64,000 nt of DNA from Myxococcaceae bacterium JPH2 (GCA_016458225.1 JAEMGR010000017.1:1-64000), one strand, 5' to 3'. Shown: positions 51,358 through 60,537, counted from the stretch's first letter. Program-made: numbers and translations. The notes: a model not told the origin generated them from the letters alone.

Positions 51358-52769
51358 AAGCGCAGAATCCACACGCGCACGAGGACCGGCTCCTCGACTT
51401 CGCCTATGGCGAGCTGCCAGGCCCCGAGGCTCAGGCCGTGGAGGCGCACCTGCAAGGGTGTGTCCGGTGCGCGCGGGCCCTGGAGGACATCCGAGGCGTG
51501 CGCGTCACCATGGCCCAGCTCGCCGACGAGCCCGCGCCCGACGCGGGGCTGGAGTCCTTGCTCGCTTATGCGAACCAGGCCGCCCGTCGCGCGGTGGCGG
51601 GGCCCGAGCCCAAGCCTTCGCGGTGGCGTCGCTGGCTCCTGCCCGTGGCGGGACTGGCCGCGGTGAGCACCCTGGGCATCCTGTCCATCACGGTGAACGA
51701 GAACCTGAAGCTGGCCCCTCCGCTGAAGGAGGCGGACGTCGTGGGTGCCAAGTCGCCCGGCGCGCCGCCCGCGGTCAGCGCGACGCCTGGACTCGAGGCC
51801 AAAGCCAAAGGCGCAGTGGCTCCGGCCGCGGCGCCGCGCGACGAGGAGGCCTTGCTGGACAAGGCTGCTCCGAAGCGCAGGGATCGAGGGGCCTACCCGG
51901 ATCGCTCGGCGGAGTGGATGAACGCCGGCAGCGGGGGGGGGCTGGACACGCGCGCCGAGAAGAGCGCGCCCTCGAAGAAGCAGGTGCTGGAGCTCGGTCA
52001 GAAGGACCGGCCACCGCCGCCTCCTCCTCCCGCGCCCACGGCGGCCGTTGTCACTCCCGAGCCCTTGGCGCAGGCCGTCGCCGGACCGCGCTACGACGAC
52101 TTCGCCAAGGAGGAGCGCTCGTCCTTGCGCATCGGAGGTGCCTCTCGCGCACAGGCAGTGGCGGGCGAGGCGGAAGCCTCCGACGGGCTCGCGGAGAATG
52201 CCCCCAGCGCCTCCGCACCAGCCGGTCGAGGAGTCCCAGCCGAAGCTCCGAAAGATGTCGAGGCGCCGAAGCCTGTCGTGGTGTCCAAGCCCGTGAGCAA
52301 GGCTGCCCCCGCTCCGTCGCGGCCGTCCGAGCAGGACATGGAGCTCCCGCGCACCTCCGTGGGGAGCGTCATGCCCGGCAAGGCGGATCCGTCAAATCAG
52401 GCCCCCAGTCAGGCTCCGATGGCGACTCCCTCGTTGACCTGGCAGGACCTGTCTCGGCAGGCGCAAGCGGCGGCGAGCCAGGGGGATGACGTCCGCGAGC
52501 TGCGCCTCCTGCGACAGGCCTTGAGTTCCGGAGCCCCCCGGACGGAGCGCATTCGCATCCTCAACCGCATGTGCGAGCTGGAGTCCGCCCTGGGGCAGGA
52601 CGACGCGGCGGAGGCGACCTGCAATCGTGCCTTGGCCGAAGCCCCCAACTCGCGAGCAGCCGAGGTGGCGCTGAAGCGGATGCGCAAGAAGTCCGCGCCG
52701 GAGCCGGCCCCGGCGGCTGCCTCGCCGGCGCCCCCTCGGACTGAGCCGCCCAACGGCGGAGCCCGCTGA
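51354..52769 (+). CDS. Zinc-binding anti-sigma factor with long extracytoplasmic region
   Basis: 471 residues. N-terminal anti-sigma zinc finger: His32-x3-Cys36-x2-Cys39. A single membrane helix at about 87-107 (WRRWLLPVAGLAAVSTLGIL) is followed by some 250 residues rich in Pro, Ala, Lys and Glu, and a TPR-like C-terminal helical part (LRLLRQALSSGAPRTERIRI). It should hold the ECF sigma factor until a periplasmic signal releases it. Translationally coupled (ATGA) to the sigma gene. The Tad locus follows 109 nt later. Confidence 0.88.
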   Translation: MKAQNPHAHEDRLLDFAYGELPGPEAQAVEAHLQGCVRCARALEDIRGVRVTMAQLADEPAPDAGLESLLAYANQAARRAVAGPEPKPSRWRRWLLPVAGLAAVSTLGILSITVNENLKLAPPLKEADVVGAKSPGAPPAVSATPGLEAKAKGAVAPAAAPRDEEALLDKAAPKRRDRGAYPDRSAEWMNAGSGGGLDTRAEKSAPSKKQVLELGQKDRPPPPPPPAPTAAVVTPEPLAQAVAGPRYDDFAKEERSSLRIGGASRAQAVAGEAEASDGLAENAPSASAPAGRGVPAEAPKDVEAPKPVVVSKPVSKAAPAPSRPSEQDMELPRTSVGSVMPGKADPSNQAPSQAPMATPSLTWQDLSRQAQAAASQGDDVRELRLLRQALSSGAPRTERIRILNRMCELESALGQDDAAEATCNRALAEAPNSRAAEVALKRMRKKSAPEPAPAAASPAPPRTEPPNGGAR

Positions 52770-52801
52770 GAGGGTTTGTGTACTTGGCGTGAGAAATTGA
52801 G

Positions 52802-52820
52802 ACACCCTGAGCGAGGGTGT
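52802..52820 (+). terminator. Hairpin between the anti-sigma gene and the Tad locus
   Basis: 7-bp stem ACACCCT (52802-52808), loop GAGCG, AGGGTGT (52814-52820), then TTC. It lies 33 nt after the anti-sigma stop. Probably separates the sigma operon from the Tad operon. Confidence 0.45.
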
Positions 52821-52866
52821 TTCGCGACAGTCCATTTGACCGATGCGTCATGTGGGCTGTGCTCTC

Positions 52867-52872
52867 GATAAT
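52867..52872 (+). promoter_or_regulatory. GATAAT -10 element, leaderless promoter of the Tad operon
   Basis: GATAAT (5 of 6 to TATAAT) at 52867-52872, so a start 7 nt on is exactly the A of the ATG at 52879. No Shine-Dalgarno and no good -35 at 16-19 nt are present; TTGACC at 52836-52841 is 25 nt away, too far. Weak but suggestive. Confidence 0.35.
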
Positions 52873-52878
52873 GACGAC

Positions 52879-53850
52879 ATGAGGCGGTCTGAGAAGGTTG
52901 GGGTGGGGGAGTCTGGCCAGGTGGCCGTCGAGTCGGCACTCGTGATGCCGCTCATGGTGTTCCTGGCGCTTGGAATCATCCAGCTCACGATGATCCAGCA
53001 CGCGAAGCTGATGACGGAGTATGCGGCGTATCAAGCCGCGCGCGCGGGCATCGTCTGGAACGGCAACAACGAGCGCATGCACGACGCGGCCATCGTCGCG
53101 TTGCTGCCCACCATGGGGCGCACGGACGACATCGTCGAGCTGGGCAAGACCTGGGGAAAGCACCAGCTCTATGACAAGGCGATGCGCGCGCTGGCGTGGG
53201 GCGGCGGCGTCGTGCCGGAGTCGCTGAACGGCTCCAACCTCTTCGGCATCATCCGGGTGGACACCGTCAACCCGGCCTACTTCACGCCCATCGACACCAT
53301 CTGGAAGCTGCGCGCGGGCTACAACTGGCAGGAGCTGGACTTCGACGGCGCGGACAGCTTCCCGGAAGTGCCCGGCCTCGAGTCGAAGATCATCAAGTTC
53401 TTCAACCTGCCCGAGCCGGACGAATCCGAGACCGTCTACCGCAAGGCCACGCGTCTCACCATCCGCCTGCGCTACTGGTACGAGATGCGCGTGCCGTTCG
53501 CCAACTGGGTCATCTTCTACGCGTGGTACGCCTCCAACGCGCAGGTCGCGCTGCGCGGCGCCATTGATCGCCCGACGCTGGAGCAGAAGGCGAACATGAC
53601 GAACCGCACGAAGGACATCAGCGCCCTGCGTGGCAAGGCGCGAGGAATGGACCACGAAGAGGGCTACAACACGGTCTACGCCCCGGAGATGTGGGTCCTC
53701 TGGGGGCTGGCGGATGGCAGCATCCCCCTCGTCTCGAAGCTGGTCGGCAAGCGCTACTTCCTGCCCTTGACGGCCACCTACACCATGCGGATGCAGTCCA
53801 ACTTCCACCGCAAGTGGATCATGCACCTCAAGCCCGACTGGGGCCTGTAA
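52879..53850 (+). CDS. TadE-like pilus-assembly protein
   Basis: 323 residues. A short positive leader ends at Gly13, followed by QVAVESALVMPLMVFLALG: a type III prepilin-like site with Glu at +5 (Glu18) and a hydrophobic helix, as in TadE-type minor pilins. The remaining about 270 residues are extracytoplasmic and aromatic-rich, much longer than usual for TadE. ATG 52879 is chosen for the leader; an ATG at 52843 gives an unlikely N-terminus. First gene of a locus that runs to at least 59650. Confidence 0.8.
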   Translation: MRRSEKVGVGESGQVAVESALVMPLMVFLALGIIQLTMIQHAKLMTEYAAYQAARAGIVWNGNNERMHDAAIVALLPTMGRTDDIVELGKTWGKHQLYDKAMRALAWGGGVVPESLNGSNLFGIIRVDTVNPAYFTPIDTIWKLRAGYNWQELDFDGADSFPEVPGLESKIIKFFNLPEPDESETVYRKATRLTIRLRYWYEMRVPFANWVIFYAWYASNAQVALRGAIDRPTLEQKANMTNRTKDISALRGKARGMDHEEGYNTVYAPEMWVLWGLADGSIPLVSKLVGKRYFLPLTATYTMRMQSNFHRKWIMHLKPDWGL

Positions 53851-53863
53851 GAGGAATTGCCCC

Positions 53864-55954
53864 ATGTTCACCCGGACCCTCCGACAGAGTTTTCGTCGCC
53901 AGGAAGGCCAGGCGCTGGTGCTTGCCGCGCTGTTGGTACTGGTGATGTCCATCGCGGTCGTCACGACCGTCAACATCGGTCATACCGTCCACGAGCGCAT
54001 CCGCCTGCAGAACACCGCGGACGCGGCCGCCTACTCCATGTCCGCCATGGAGGCGCGGGCGTTCAACTTCTACGCCTACGCCAACCGCACCCAGGCGTCG
54101 CACTACGTCTCCGCGATGATGTGGCAGTCGCTGCTGTCACTCATCTATTTCGCGGAGGCCTTCCTCGCGGACACGTATGGATTCATGAAGACGCTGAATC
54201 CATGCGCCGGTAAATCCAAGAACATATTCTGGAAGGTCGCTTGTCCCATCCTCGAAGCCTTGCCTTACATCGGGCAGGTTTTGAAAATCATAGACAAGGC
54301 GATGGATGCCTGGCGGATGATCGTCAAGGCATTCCATATGCTTGTCCGGACGACCAACCCAGACAAGCTCATTGGCAAATTCATCATTCCCACCCACCGG
54401 GTACTCAACAGCGTCCTGTTCTTCGCCTCGCAAGCGGTGATGATGTCGGCGTCCACGCACGTATTGCAGACCACCGACACGGTCATTGCGGACAATGACA
54501 AGAACATCAACTCGCTGGTCAGCCAGGGGGTCACGGGCGTCATCAGCCAGTGTCTCTTCGATCAGGCTCACTTCCCGGAGGCAGGTGGGCGTCCGCTGGG
54601 CGTGCCTGTCAATCCGTTCAAGCCGATCAAACCCGAGGCGTGGCGACACGATGAGAAGGAGGCGCGCGCCAAGCGAGCCATGGGCGCGGTGGCCAACGCC
54701 ACCCGCTATGCGTGCGACTCGAAGGGCAGCCTGGGCGTGGGCAGCGTGGACCTCATCTCCTGCCAGGAGCGCTTCATCACGTCCCGTCGCCTGGGAGACC
54801 TGATTCCGCTGCCGGACTGGCTGGGCATCCTCCGCGACTGGCTCAACAACGAGATCGACATCCCCGGCGTGTTCAGCTTCGGCAAGCTGGGCCAGACGCG
54901 TCTGCTCACGGTCAACAACCCGGACCGGGCGAAGATCGTCAAGACCAACACCGCCCGCAACTACATCCGGGATTGGCGTGAGGGCATCGCGCCGTCGCTC
55001 GGCAGCATGGCCCAGGGCGACAACATGGGCTCGGATGACTTGTATTGGCTGAAGTTCGGACCGGCCAACATCCCGGGCTTCCGCAACCCGCTGTCCTGCA
55101 AGACCGACGTGAAGGACCCCAGCGAGTGCTGGGGAGATCCGCGCAAGGGTCTCAAGGACACGGGCGGCAAGTACATGCCGTACCAGTACATGGCCAAGAC
55201 GAGCATCTGGGCCATGAACGCCACCGAGGGTTCATTCCAGAACGGCGGCGTGCACTGGCGCGTGCATCCTCAGCGCATGCCCACCGGTGACACCACGTGG
55301 CGCGGGTACACGCGCCCTAGTGGCCCCGAGGGTGAAGTGGGCGTCACGGAGCACAAGATCTGCACCTTGCCCGTGTGCTTCCTGGGGGCGGGGAAGATCA
55401 GCGTGTACACGGCGAACGTGCACCCGGCCGAGGACACGAATCACCCGTGGGGCGGCGTCGTCCCGTTCATGCACTTCGAGCCCGGTCAGTTCGACGGTGT
55501 CTGCGCTCGCAAGGCGAGCACGGAGACGGCGGCGAAGCGCGACCGGTTCGACTTCAACCAGCCGTCCACCTGGGTGGCGCTGAACAAGTCGCCGGACGAG
55601 GTCATGAACAAGGACCTCAAGGACAAGGACGCTGGCACGAACGCGCCCGCGCAGCTCAACGACCAGGGCAAGGTGAAGTTCGCCTTCACGAGCGACAGCA
55701 AGGGCCTGGAGATGAAGAACGACCGGAAGAAGTTCGCGGGCTTCGTCGAGGGACTCAACGTCATCACCCGCGGCCAGACGTACTACCACCGGCCGGGCAA
55801 CTGGACGGAGCATCCGAACTTCTTCAATCCCTACTGGCGCCCGCGACTGGCGTCCGTGTACCAGGGCCGAGGCACGCTGCCGCTCATCACGACGCTGGAG
55901 TCACAGCTCCCCACCCAGGTTCGCGGCATCGCGGCCAAGGTCATCACCCATTGA
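53864..55954 (+). CDS. TadG-like pilus-assembly protein
   Basis: 696 residues. After a basic leader, Gly15 is followed by QALVLAALLVLVMSIAVVTTVN, the TadG/TadE-type helix, and by IRLQNTADAAAYSMSAMEARA, typical of TadG-related proteins. Glu at +5 is Leu, so processing may differ. The large C-terminal part is unique and rich in Cys, Trp and Lys. An internal segment near 54180-54500 has markedly lower GC and rarer codons. 13 nt after the TadE-like gene. Confidence 0.8.
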   Translation: MFTRTLRQSFRRQEGQALVLAALLVLVMSIAVVTTVNIGHTVHERIRLQNTADAAAYSMSAMEARAFNFYAYANRTQASHYVSAMMWQSLLSLIYFAEAFLADTYGFMKTLNPCAGKSKNIFWKVACPILEALPYIGQVLKIIDKAMDAWRMIVKAFHMLVRTTNPDKLIGKFIIPTHRVLNSVLFFASQAVMMSASTHVLQTTDTVIADNDKNINSLVSQGVTGVISQCLFDQAHFPEAGGRPLGVPVNPFKPIKPEAWRHDEKEARAKRAMGAVANATRYACDSKGSLGVGSVDLISCQERFITSRRLGDLIPLPDWLGILRDWLNNEIDIPGVFSFGKLGQTRLLTVNNPDRAKIVKTNTARNYIRDWREGIAPSLGSMAQGDNMGSDDLYWLKFGPANIPGFRNPLSCKTDVKDPSECWGDPRKGLKDTGGKYMPYQYMAKTSIWAMNATEGSFQNGGVHWRVHPQRMPTGDTTWRGYTRPSGPEGEVGVTEHKICTLPVCFLGAGKISVYTANVHPAEDTNHPWGGVVPFMHFEPGQFDGVCARKASTETAAKRDRFDFNQPSTWVALNKSPDEVMNKDLKDKDAGTNAPAQLNDQGKVKFAFTSDSKGLEMKNDRKKFAGFVEGLNVITRGQTYYHRPGNWTEHPNFFNPYWRPRLASVYQGRGTLPLITTLESQLPTQVRGIAAKVITH

Positions 55955-55962
55955 GCCTCGCC

Positions 55963-57126
55963 ATGTTCCACGCGCGCACACGGAAGCCGTCGCGACGGGG
56001 CGCCGCCACCGTCGAGTTCGCGGTCATCATCCCCGTGCTGGTGATGATCCTGATGTTCAGCATGTACCTCACCGAGTTGGTGAGGGCGAAGCTGAAGCTC
56101 CTGGAGATGGCGCGGTACACCACCTTCGAGATGACCAGCTACACGCTGAGCGACATCGCCAAGGCGGAGCATGACGCCGCCTTCGATGACGCGAAGAAGG
56201 AGGCGCTGGAGGAGGCCCTCGAGCGCTACAAGGACATGGACTCGGTGGAGCCCAATGCCCGCGCGGGTAACTTCATCGCGAACTACACGAACGTGAAGGC
56301 CGAGGTCACCAACCGCGAGGTGCCGTTCATCGAGGGTGGCCTGGTGCTGGGCAACTCGGGGGAGGGCTGGGCCTCGGACGTGCTGGGCGCGGTGAATGGT
56401 GGCGCCAAGGGTCTGCTCAACTTCTGGAAGCTCAACACCAAGGGGTGGGTGGACACGAGCGTGAGCATGAAGTTCGCCAACTCCATCCTGCCCAAGCGGT
56501 ACCTGGAGGAGTCTGGGTCGGGTGGCTTCTTCAAGGTGAACACGTTCGGCAATCGCAACCTGGCGAACCTGGAGCTGAAGTCTCACTTCTCCATGTACGC
56601 CACGGGTTGGAACCTGCCGGACGGTGGCGACGCGGTCATCAATGGCAGACGCGCGGGTGGCCATACGGCGGGCGGAGATCCGCACGGCCTCTACCAGCAG
56701 GTCAATCGCATGACCTTCCTGGGCGTGAAGGCGAAGATCGAGAGTTCGCCGCTGGGAAGCGTCCTGGACTTCTTCAAGAAGTTCTCGCCCGCGTTCCTGG
56801 GCACGTTCGTCATCTCCAAGAACTACGGCCTTCCGGGCACGCTGGAGTGCGCGGGCGTCAACACGTTCCCCGCCAATGGCGTCCACGGCCTCCAGGACCA
56901 GATGACCAAGTCCAAGTCGCTCTTGGACTACGAGCGGCCCCAGTGCTTCGACACCGCGCCGTTCCGCGACCGGGAGTTGGAGAAGTCGCAGTACATCAAG
57001 ATCTTCGAGGCGCGCGGCGAGAACTTCATGGGCTGCAAGAACGCGCAGGCCGAGGACCCGTCCGCCGCCAACAGCGTGGCCGCCACCAAGGGCGATGAGA
57101 ACCAGGACATCCGAAATTGTGAGTAG
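55963..57126 (+). CDS. TadE-like pilus-assembly protein 2
   Basis: 387 residues. Basic leader ending at Gly13, then AATVEFAVIIPVLVMILMF with Glu18 at +5, again a prepilin-like site and helix. The extracytoplasmic part is about 340 residues with several Cys (e.g. GTLECAGVNTFP). Starts 8 nt after the TadG-like gene. The end overlaps the next gene by 32 nt. Confidence 0.8.
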   Translation: MFHARTRKPSRRGAATVEFAVIIPVLVMILMFSMYLTELVRAKLKLLEMARYTTFEMTSYTLSDIAKAEHDAAFDDAKKEALEEALERYKDMDSVEPNARAGNFIANYTNVKAEVTNREVPFIEGGLVLGNSGEGWASDVLGAVNGGAKGLLNFWKLNTKGWVDTSVSMKFANSILPKRYLEESGSGGFFKVNTFGNRNLANLELKSHFSMYATGWNLPDGGDAVINGRRAGGHTAGGDPHGLYQQVNRMTFLGVKAKIESSPLGSVLDFFKKFSPAFLGTFVISKNYGLPGTLECAGVNTFPANGVHGLQDQMTKSKSLLDYERPQCFDTAPFRDRELEKSQYIKIFEARGENFMGCKNAQAEDPSAANSVAATKGDENQDIRNCE

Positions 57127-57901
57127 CGCGGCGGCGCGGCGGGGTCTGGTCCTCGTGTTGCTGCTCGGGGCGCTCAGTGCGAGCGCTCAGCAGGAGCTGC
57201 CCGTGTATCCGGGCACCGTCCACACGCGCATCGGGAACGATCTGGTCATCGCGGGGGAGTACTACCGCATGGCCTACTTCCTCACCGACGACCCGATGGA
57301 CAAGGTCGTGGACTACTTCGTCAAGCAGTGGCGCTCCCAGGGCTATCCCACCGCGGTGGATGGCGACCTGAAGGAAGAGGCAGTCGTCTCGGCGCTCTAC
57401 ACACGCGAGGGACTCCAGCGCGGGGTGGTGCTGCGGCGGCATCTGGGGAAGACGCTCGGGTTCACGGTGTTGCGCGACCTGTGGATGAGCGCGCCCAAGA
57501 GTCCCGCGTCGGGGCTGGTAAAGTTGGAGGGCACGTTGTTCAGCGAGGACCTCGCGTCGCGCGACGTGACCGGAGGGGCGCAGCATCGCTCGGCGCTCAT
57601 CGAGGGAGACATGGCCACGGTGCGCCAGCGCGTGGTGCAGGAGATGACCAAGCAAGGCTATTCGCCGGTGCGCGAGTCCGCGGTGAAGGTGGGCGGACAG
57701 ACGCGCGTGACGCTGGAGCACGCGCGCAAGGGCGAGCAGGTGGTCACCAATCTGAGTCCCGTGGACGAGGGCGTCACCGCCATGCTGCAGATGTGGGTGG
57801 GCTCGGATCGCCCGGACGGCGTTCCCAACGACGCCGCGGTGCGCGAGAGCAAGGCCGCGTACGAGCGCGCGCAGAAGACCCAGAAGGAGGCAGCGCCGTG
57901 A
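57095..57901 (+). CDS. Secreted protein of the Tad locus, unknown
   Basis: 268 residues. Signal peptide (LVLVLLLGALSASAQ). The mature part has two similar-looking halves around DKVVDYFVKQWRSQGYPT and VRQRVVQEMTKQGYSP, possibly a duplicated fold. Not recognised. ATG 57095 (AAGG upstream) overlaps the previous gene; GTG 57119 is an alternative. Its stop overlaps the next GTG (GTGA). Confidence 0.65.
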   Translation: MRTRTSEIVSSAAARRGLVLVLLLGALSASAQQELPVYPGTVHTRIGNDLVIAGEYYRMAYFLTDDPMDKVVDYFVKQWRSQGYPTAVDGDLKEEAVVSALYTREGLQRGVVLRRHLGKTLGFTVLRDLWMSAPKSPASGLVKLEGTLFSEDLASRDVTGGAQHRSALIEGDMATVRQRVVQEMTKQGYSPVRESAVKVGGQTRVTLEHARKGEQVVTNLSPVDEGVTAMLQMWVGSDRPDGVPNDAAVRESKAAYERAQKTQKEAAP

Positions 57902-58692
57902 GGGGCTGGGTGGCGATGGTGGCGTTGGCCGTGGGGTTGGTGGCTTCGCCCGGTCGGGCGAGCGCTCCTCCGCCCATGATGCGCGCGTTGATGGACCACA
58001 TGGCCCGCGGCGTGCGCAGCGCCCAGGTGGGCGACTGGGTGACGTACAAGCTCGATGGGGGCGGAGCGCGCGTCCACTACTGGCGGCTGGCCTTCGTGGG
58101 ACAGGAGAAGGACCGGCATGGTCGCGACGCGATGTGGCTGGAGATCGAGATTGGCACCCATCCGGCCATGCGCGCGCCCCTGGGGCAAATGAAGATGCTG
58201 GTGGCGCTGGAGGGGGCGGGGACGCAGGAGCCCATCACCCGCCTCATCGCTTCGGCGGGCTATGGCAAGCCGCAGGAGTACTCGTCCGAGGCGCTGGAGC
58301 ACGTGTTGAAGGAGGGCCGCGAGCGTCCGGATGGGCCTCCCGAGGCACCGCCCACCGCGGCGGAGCGAGCGCTGCCTCCGCCCGTGATACGGTCCGGCCG
58401 CGAGGCGAGGTTGATGACGCAGGCGGGCTCCGTCACCGCGGTGCCAGTCGAGGTCGTGCTGCGCTCCACCGTGTTGAAGCGCATGTGGATGAGCCGGGAG
58501 ATTCCCATCATGCATCTGGCGAAGATCGAGATTCCGGGGATCGGCCAGAGCATGGAGGTCGTGGAGCACGGCGTGGACGCGCAGCCCCGCATCCGCATGC
58601 CCACCCCCACCGAGGTGCCCATCCGGTTGGAGTACGCGGACCAGGCCTTCGGCAAGCTGCCGTGGTTGCAGGAAGAGGAGCCCCATCCATGA
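57898..58692 (+). CDS. Secreted protein of the Tad locus, unknown 2
   Basis: 264 residues. Signal peptide (AMVALAVGLVASPGRASA), then a beta-rich-looking domain (VGDWVTYKLDGGGARVHYW). Not recognised. GTG start overlaps the upstream stop; its own stop overlaps the next ATG (ATGA). The tight coupling suggests a role in the same apparatus, perhaps pilus subunit export or assembly. Confidence 0.65.
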   Translation: MRGWVAMVALAVGLVASPGRASAPPPMMRALMDHMARGVRSAQVGDWVTYKLDGGGARVHYWRLAFVGQEKDRHGRDAMWLEIEIGTHPAMRAPLGQMKMLVALEGAGTQEPITRLIASAGYGKPQEYSSEALEHVLKEGRERPDGPPEAPPTAAERALPPPVIRSGREARLMTQAGSVTAVPVEVVLRSTVLKRMWMSREIPIMHLAKIEIPGIGQSMEVVEHGVDAQPRIRMPTPTEVPIRLEYADQAFGKLPWLQEEEPHP

Positions 58693-58919
58693 AGCCCGCG
58701 AAGTCGTCGCAGCGCGCCGCTCGCCGCGCCCGTCGCGGTCAGGCGATGGTTGAGTACTCCATGCTCAACTGGGTCCTCGTCGTGGCGCTCGTGGTGGGCG
58801 CCTCGGTGAAGATCCGCTGGAGCGCGGACAAGCAAGCCAACGTCATCGACCTCTTCATGGAGGCGTACCAGGTTTATTACGACTCGTATTACTTCGTGCT
58901 GAACCTGCCGTTCCCGTGA
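58689..58919 (+). CDS. Flp-like prepilin
   Basis: 76 residues. A very basic leader ends in Gly17, followed by QAMVEYSMLNWVLVVALVVGAS: cleavage after Gly would leave Glu22 at +5 and Tyr23 at +6, the EY pair of Flp pilins. The mature 59 residues end in an aromatic tail (YYDSYYFVLNLPFP). This is the best candidate major pilin. Its ATG overlaps the upstream stop and its stop overlaps the next GTG, so all are translationally coupled. Confidence 0.75.
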   Translation: MKPAKSSQRAARRARRGQAMVEYSMLNWVLVVALVVGASVKIRWSADKQANVIDLFMEAYQVYYDSYYFVLNLPFP

Positions 58920-59650
58920 AGTCGGCCTCGAAGGGCGCACTCGCGACTTCCTCCGCGGGTCTGCGTTGGGTGCACGCCATCATCTTCCTGGGACTGGCGG
59001 CGCTCGTCTTCGGCGCGGCCTTTCCCGAGTGGCAGTACCTGGGCGAAGTCGCAGGCTGGCCCTACCACGTGGGCGAGCCGCCGCGCGGTGTGCTGCTGGT
59101 GGGCTCGGTCCTCACTGCCGTGGGGGTCCTGAGGTTGGGCGTGGCGCTCGTGCGCTCCGCCTCCGCTCCCCTGTGGGCCTCGGTCGGCATTCTGTTGGGC
59201 GTGCTGGCCACGATGCTCACGGGCTCCTGGGGCCCGCCGCAGGAGCGCTCCGAGCGTGCGGCGAACCTGGCCATCCTGTCCTCCGCGCGTCGCGTCCATC
59301 TGAGATGGGTGGGCGTGCTGCAGGAGGAGGGCGAGGTGCCGGCGAGCCGCGAGCCGTGGGAGGAGTCGCTCGCGGCGGTGACTCAGACCGCCTCGCGCGT
59401 CAGCGATCGCTTCTTCCGTCGGGTGCCGCCACGCCTGGTGTGGCTGTCAGCGCCGGATGCTCGACCCACTCCGCTCGTGCCGGGCGACGTCTGGGTCTTC
59501 GTGTCGCCCGACGGGATCGCGTTCGAGGTTCGCGCGGTGGGGGTGGAGGACGGGCAGCCCGTGTTCCTTCACGACGAGACGGGCGCCCCCGTCGTCCTGC
59601 GCGGCCTGTTCAATCCGGACCTGCCTCCCACCCAGCCCCGCGAACCCTGA
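58916..59650 (+). CDS. Membrane protein of the Tad locus, unknown
   Basis: 244 residues. Three N-terminal membrane helices (e.g. HAIIFLGLAALVFGAAF and LWASVGILLGVLATML), then a soluble domain with RFFRRVPPRLVWL and HDETGAPVVLRG. Not recognised. GTG start overlaps the Flp-like stop (GTGA). Last gene of the tightly coupled block. Confidence 0.6.
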   Translation: MKSASKGALATSSAGLRWVHAIIFLGLAALVFGAAFPEWQYLGEVAGWPYHVGEPPRGVLLVGSVLTAVGVLRLGVALVRSASAPLWASVGILLGVLATMLTGSWGPPQERSERAANLAILSSARRVHLRWVGVLQEEGEVPASREPWEESLAAVTQTASRVSDRFFRRVPPRLVWLSAPDARPTPLVPGDVWVFVSPDGIAFEVRAVGVEDGQPVFLHDETGAPVVLRGLFNPDLPPTQPREP

Positions 59651-59716
59651 GCGGCGGCCAGGGCCCGCACTCTCCTGTTGCCCGGAGCGCCTCCCTCGGC
59701 GACGCTTCACAGGGCC

Positions 59717-59734
59717 GGGTCTGAACGGACCCGA
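59717..59734 (+). repeat. 6-bp inverted repeat upstream of the lipoprotein gene
   Basis: CGGGTC at 59717-59722 and GACCCG at 59729-59734, six-base loop, in the 114-nt gap before the lipoprotein gene. A small leader or terminator structure. Confidence 0.25.
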
Positions 59735-59764
59735 CATCGCGTGAGTCTCCGGGAGAAATAACGC

Positions 59765-60433
59765 ATGAAGTCGATGACGTGGCTGCGGATGGCGGCGGTG
59801 GGCCTGCTGGTCCTGTCGGGGTGCAGCGAAGACAAGGACGGTGGAGGCGGCGGAGGGGCAGGGGACAAGGCGGGGTTCGGGGATGATCGGGGCCGGCCGG
59901 TGGGGGCCGCGTGGTCGCTGCCGACGGGGCTGCGGCTCGACGGGGACCTGACGGGCACGGACGACGATGGCTACTGCGGCCCGGTGCAGCTGGATCCGGT
60001 GGGCTCGGGGTTCATGGTCCGGGCGTGCTTGCCGGTCCGCAACGATGGTGTCGTGGGCATTCCGCTCGACCTGCCGGCGGGGCTCATCCTCGTGGCATCC
60101 TCTCCCGACTACCAGCACGGGGTCCTGCTGGAGGACTCGCACGTGGTCATCTACCCCGGTGGCGCTGACGCGGGCCCCGAGGTGAAGGGCGGGCCGCTGC
60201 CCATCCATGCCTTCTGCCTCAACCACAGTCGATCCGCCTCCGAGCCGAAGGCGCGCTACACGCTGGGGCCCATCACCCAGAACGCGCAGGTCAAGGAGCT
60301 GATCTCGCTCATCAAGGGCAAGAACGTCGCGGAGGATGGCTCGAAGGTGGAGGTGGTCCAGGAGGCCCTCTGGCACATCACTGACGGCAGCGGCTTGACC
60401 GCGGATGATCGCGCGGCGCTCGCCGAACTGTGA
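59765..60433 (+). CDS. Lipoprotein of the Tad region, unknown
   Basis: 222 residues. Lipobox LLVLSGC with Cys20, a Gly/Asp linker, then a domain with CGPVQLDPVGSGF and a C-terminal helical part (TQNAQVKELISLIKGKN). Not recognised. GGGAG upstream of the ATG. It separates the coupled Tad block from cpaB. Confidence 0.6.
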   Translation: MKSMTWLRMAAVGLLVLSGCSEDKDGGGGGGAGDKAGFGDDRGRPVGAAWSLPTGLRLDGDLTGTDDDGYCGPVQLDPVGSGFMVRACLPVRNDGVVGIPLDLPAGLILVASSPDYQHGVLLEDSHVVIYPGGADAGPEVKGGPLPIHAFCLNHSRSASEPKARYTLGPITQNAQVKELISLIKGKNVAEDGSKVEVVQEALWHITDGSGLTADDRAALAEL

Positions 60434-60489
60434 CGTGCCGCGACGGGGAGGGGATGGCGCGGGAAACTGCTCTGTCGCGAGAGGTGGTT

Positions 60490-60519
60490 TTGACACCTGC
60501 TCTATCACACGGCTAACAT
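60490..60519 (+). promoter_or_regulatory. Predicted sigma-70-type promoter of cpaB-tadBC
   Basis: TTGACA at 60490-60495, 18-nt spacer, TAACAT at 60514-60519. The -35 is perfect. Start near 60526 gives an 80-nt leader that contains a long hairpin at 60538-60582. Confidence 0.6.
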
Positions 60520-60537
60520 CCGCCGCCGTTTGCCGCT

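Noticed and set aside
52786-52802. Sigma-54-like TTGGC...TTGA upstream of the Tad locus
   Set aside because: The -24 and -12 elements are one base too far apart and the -12 lacks GC.
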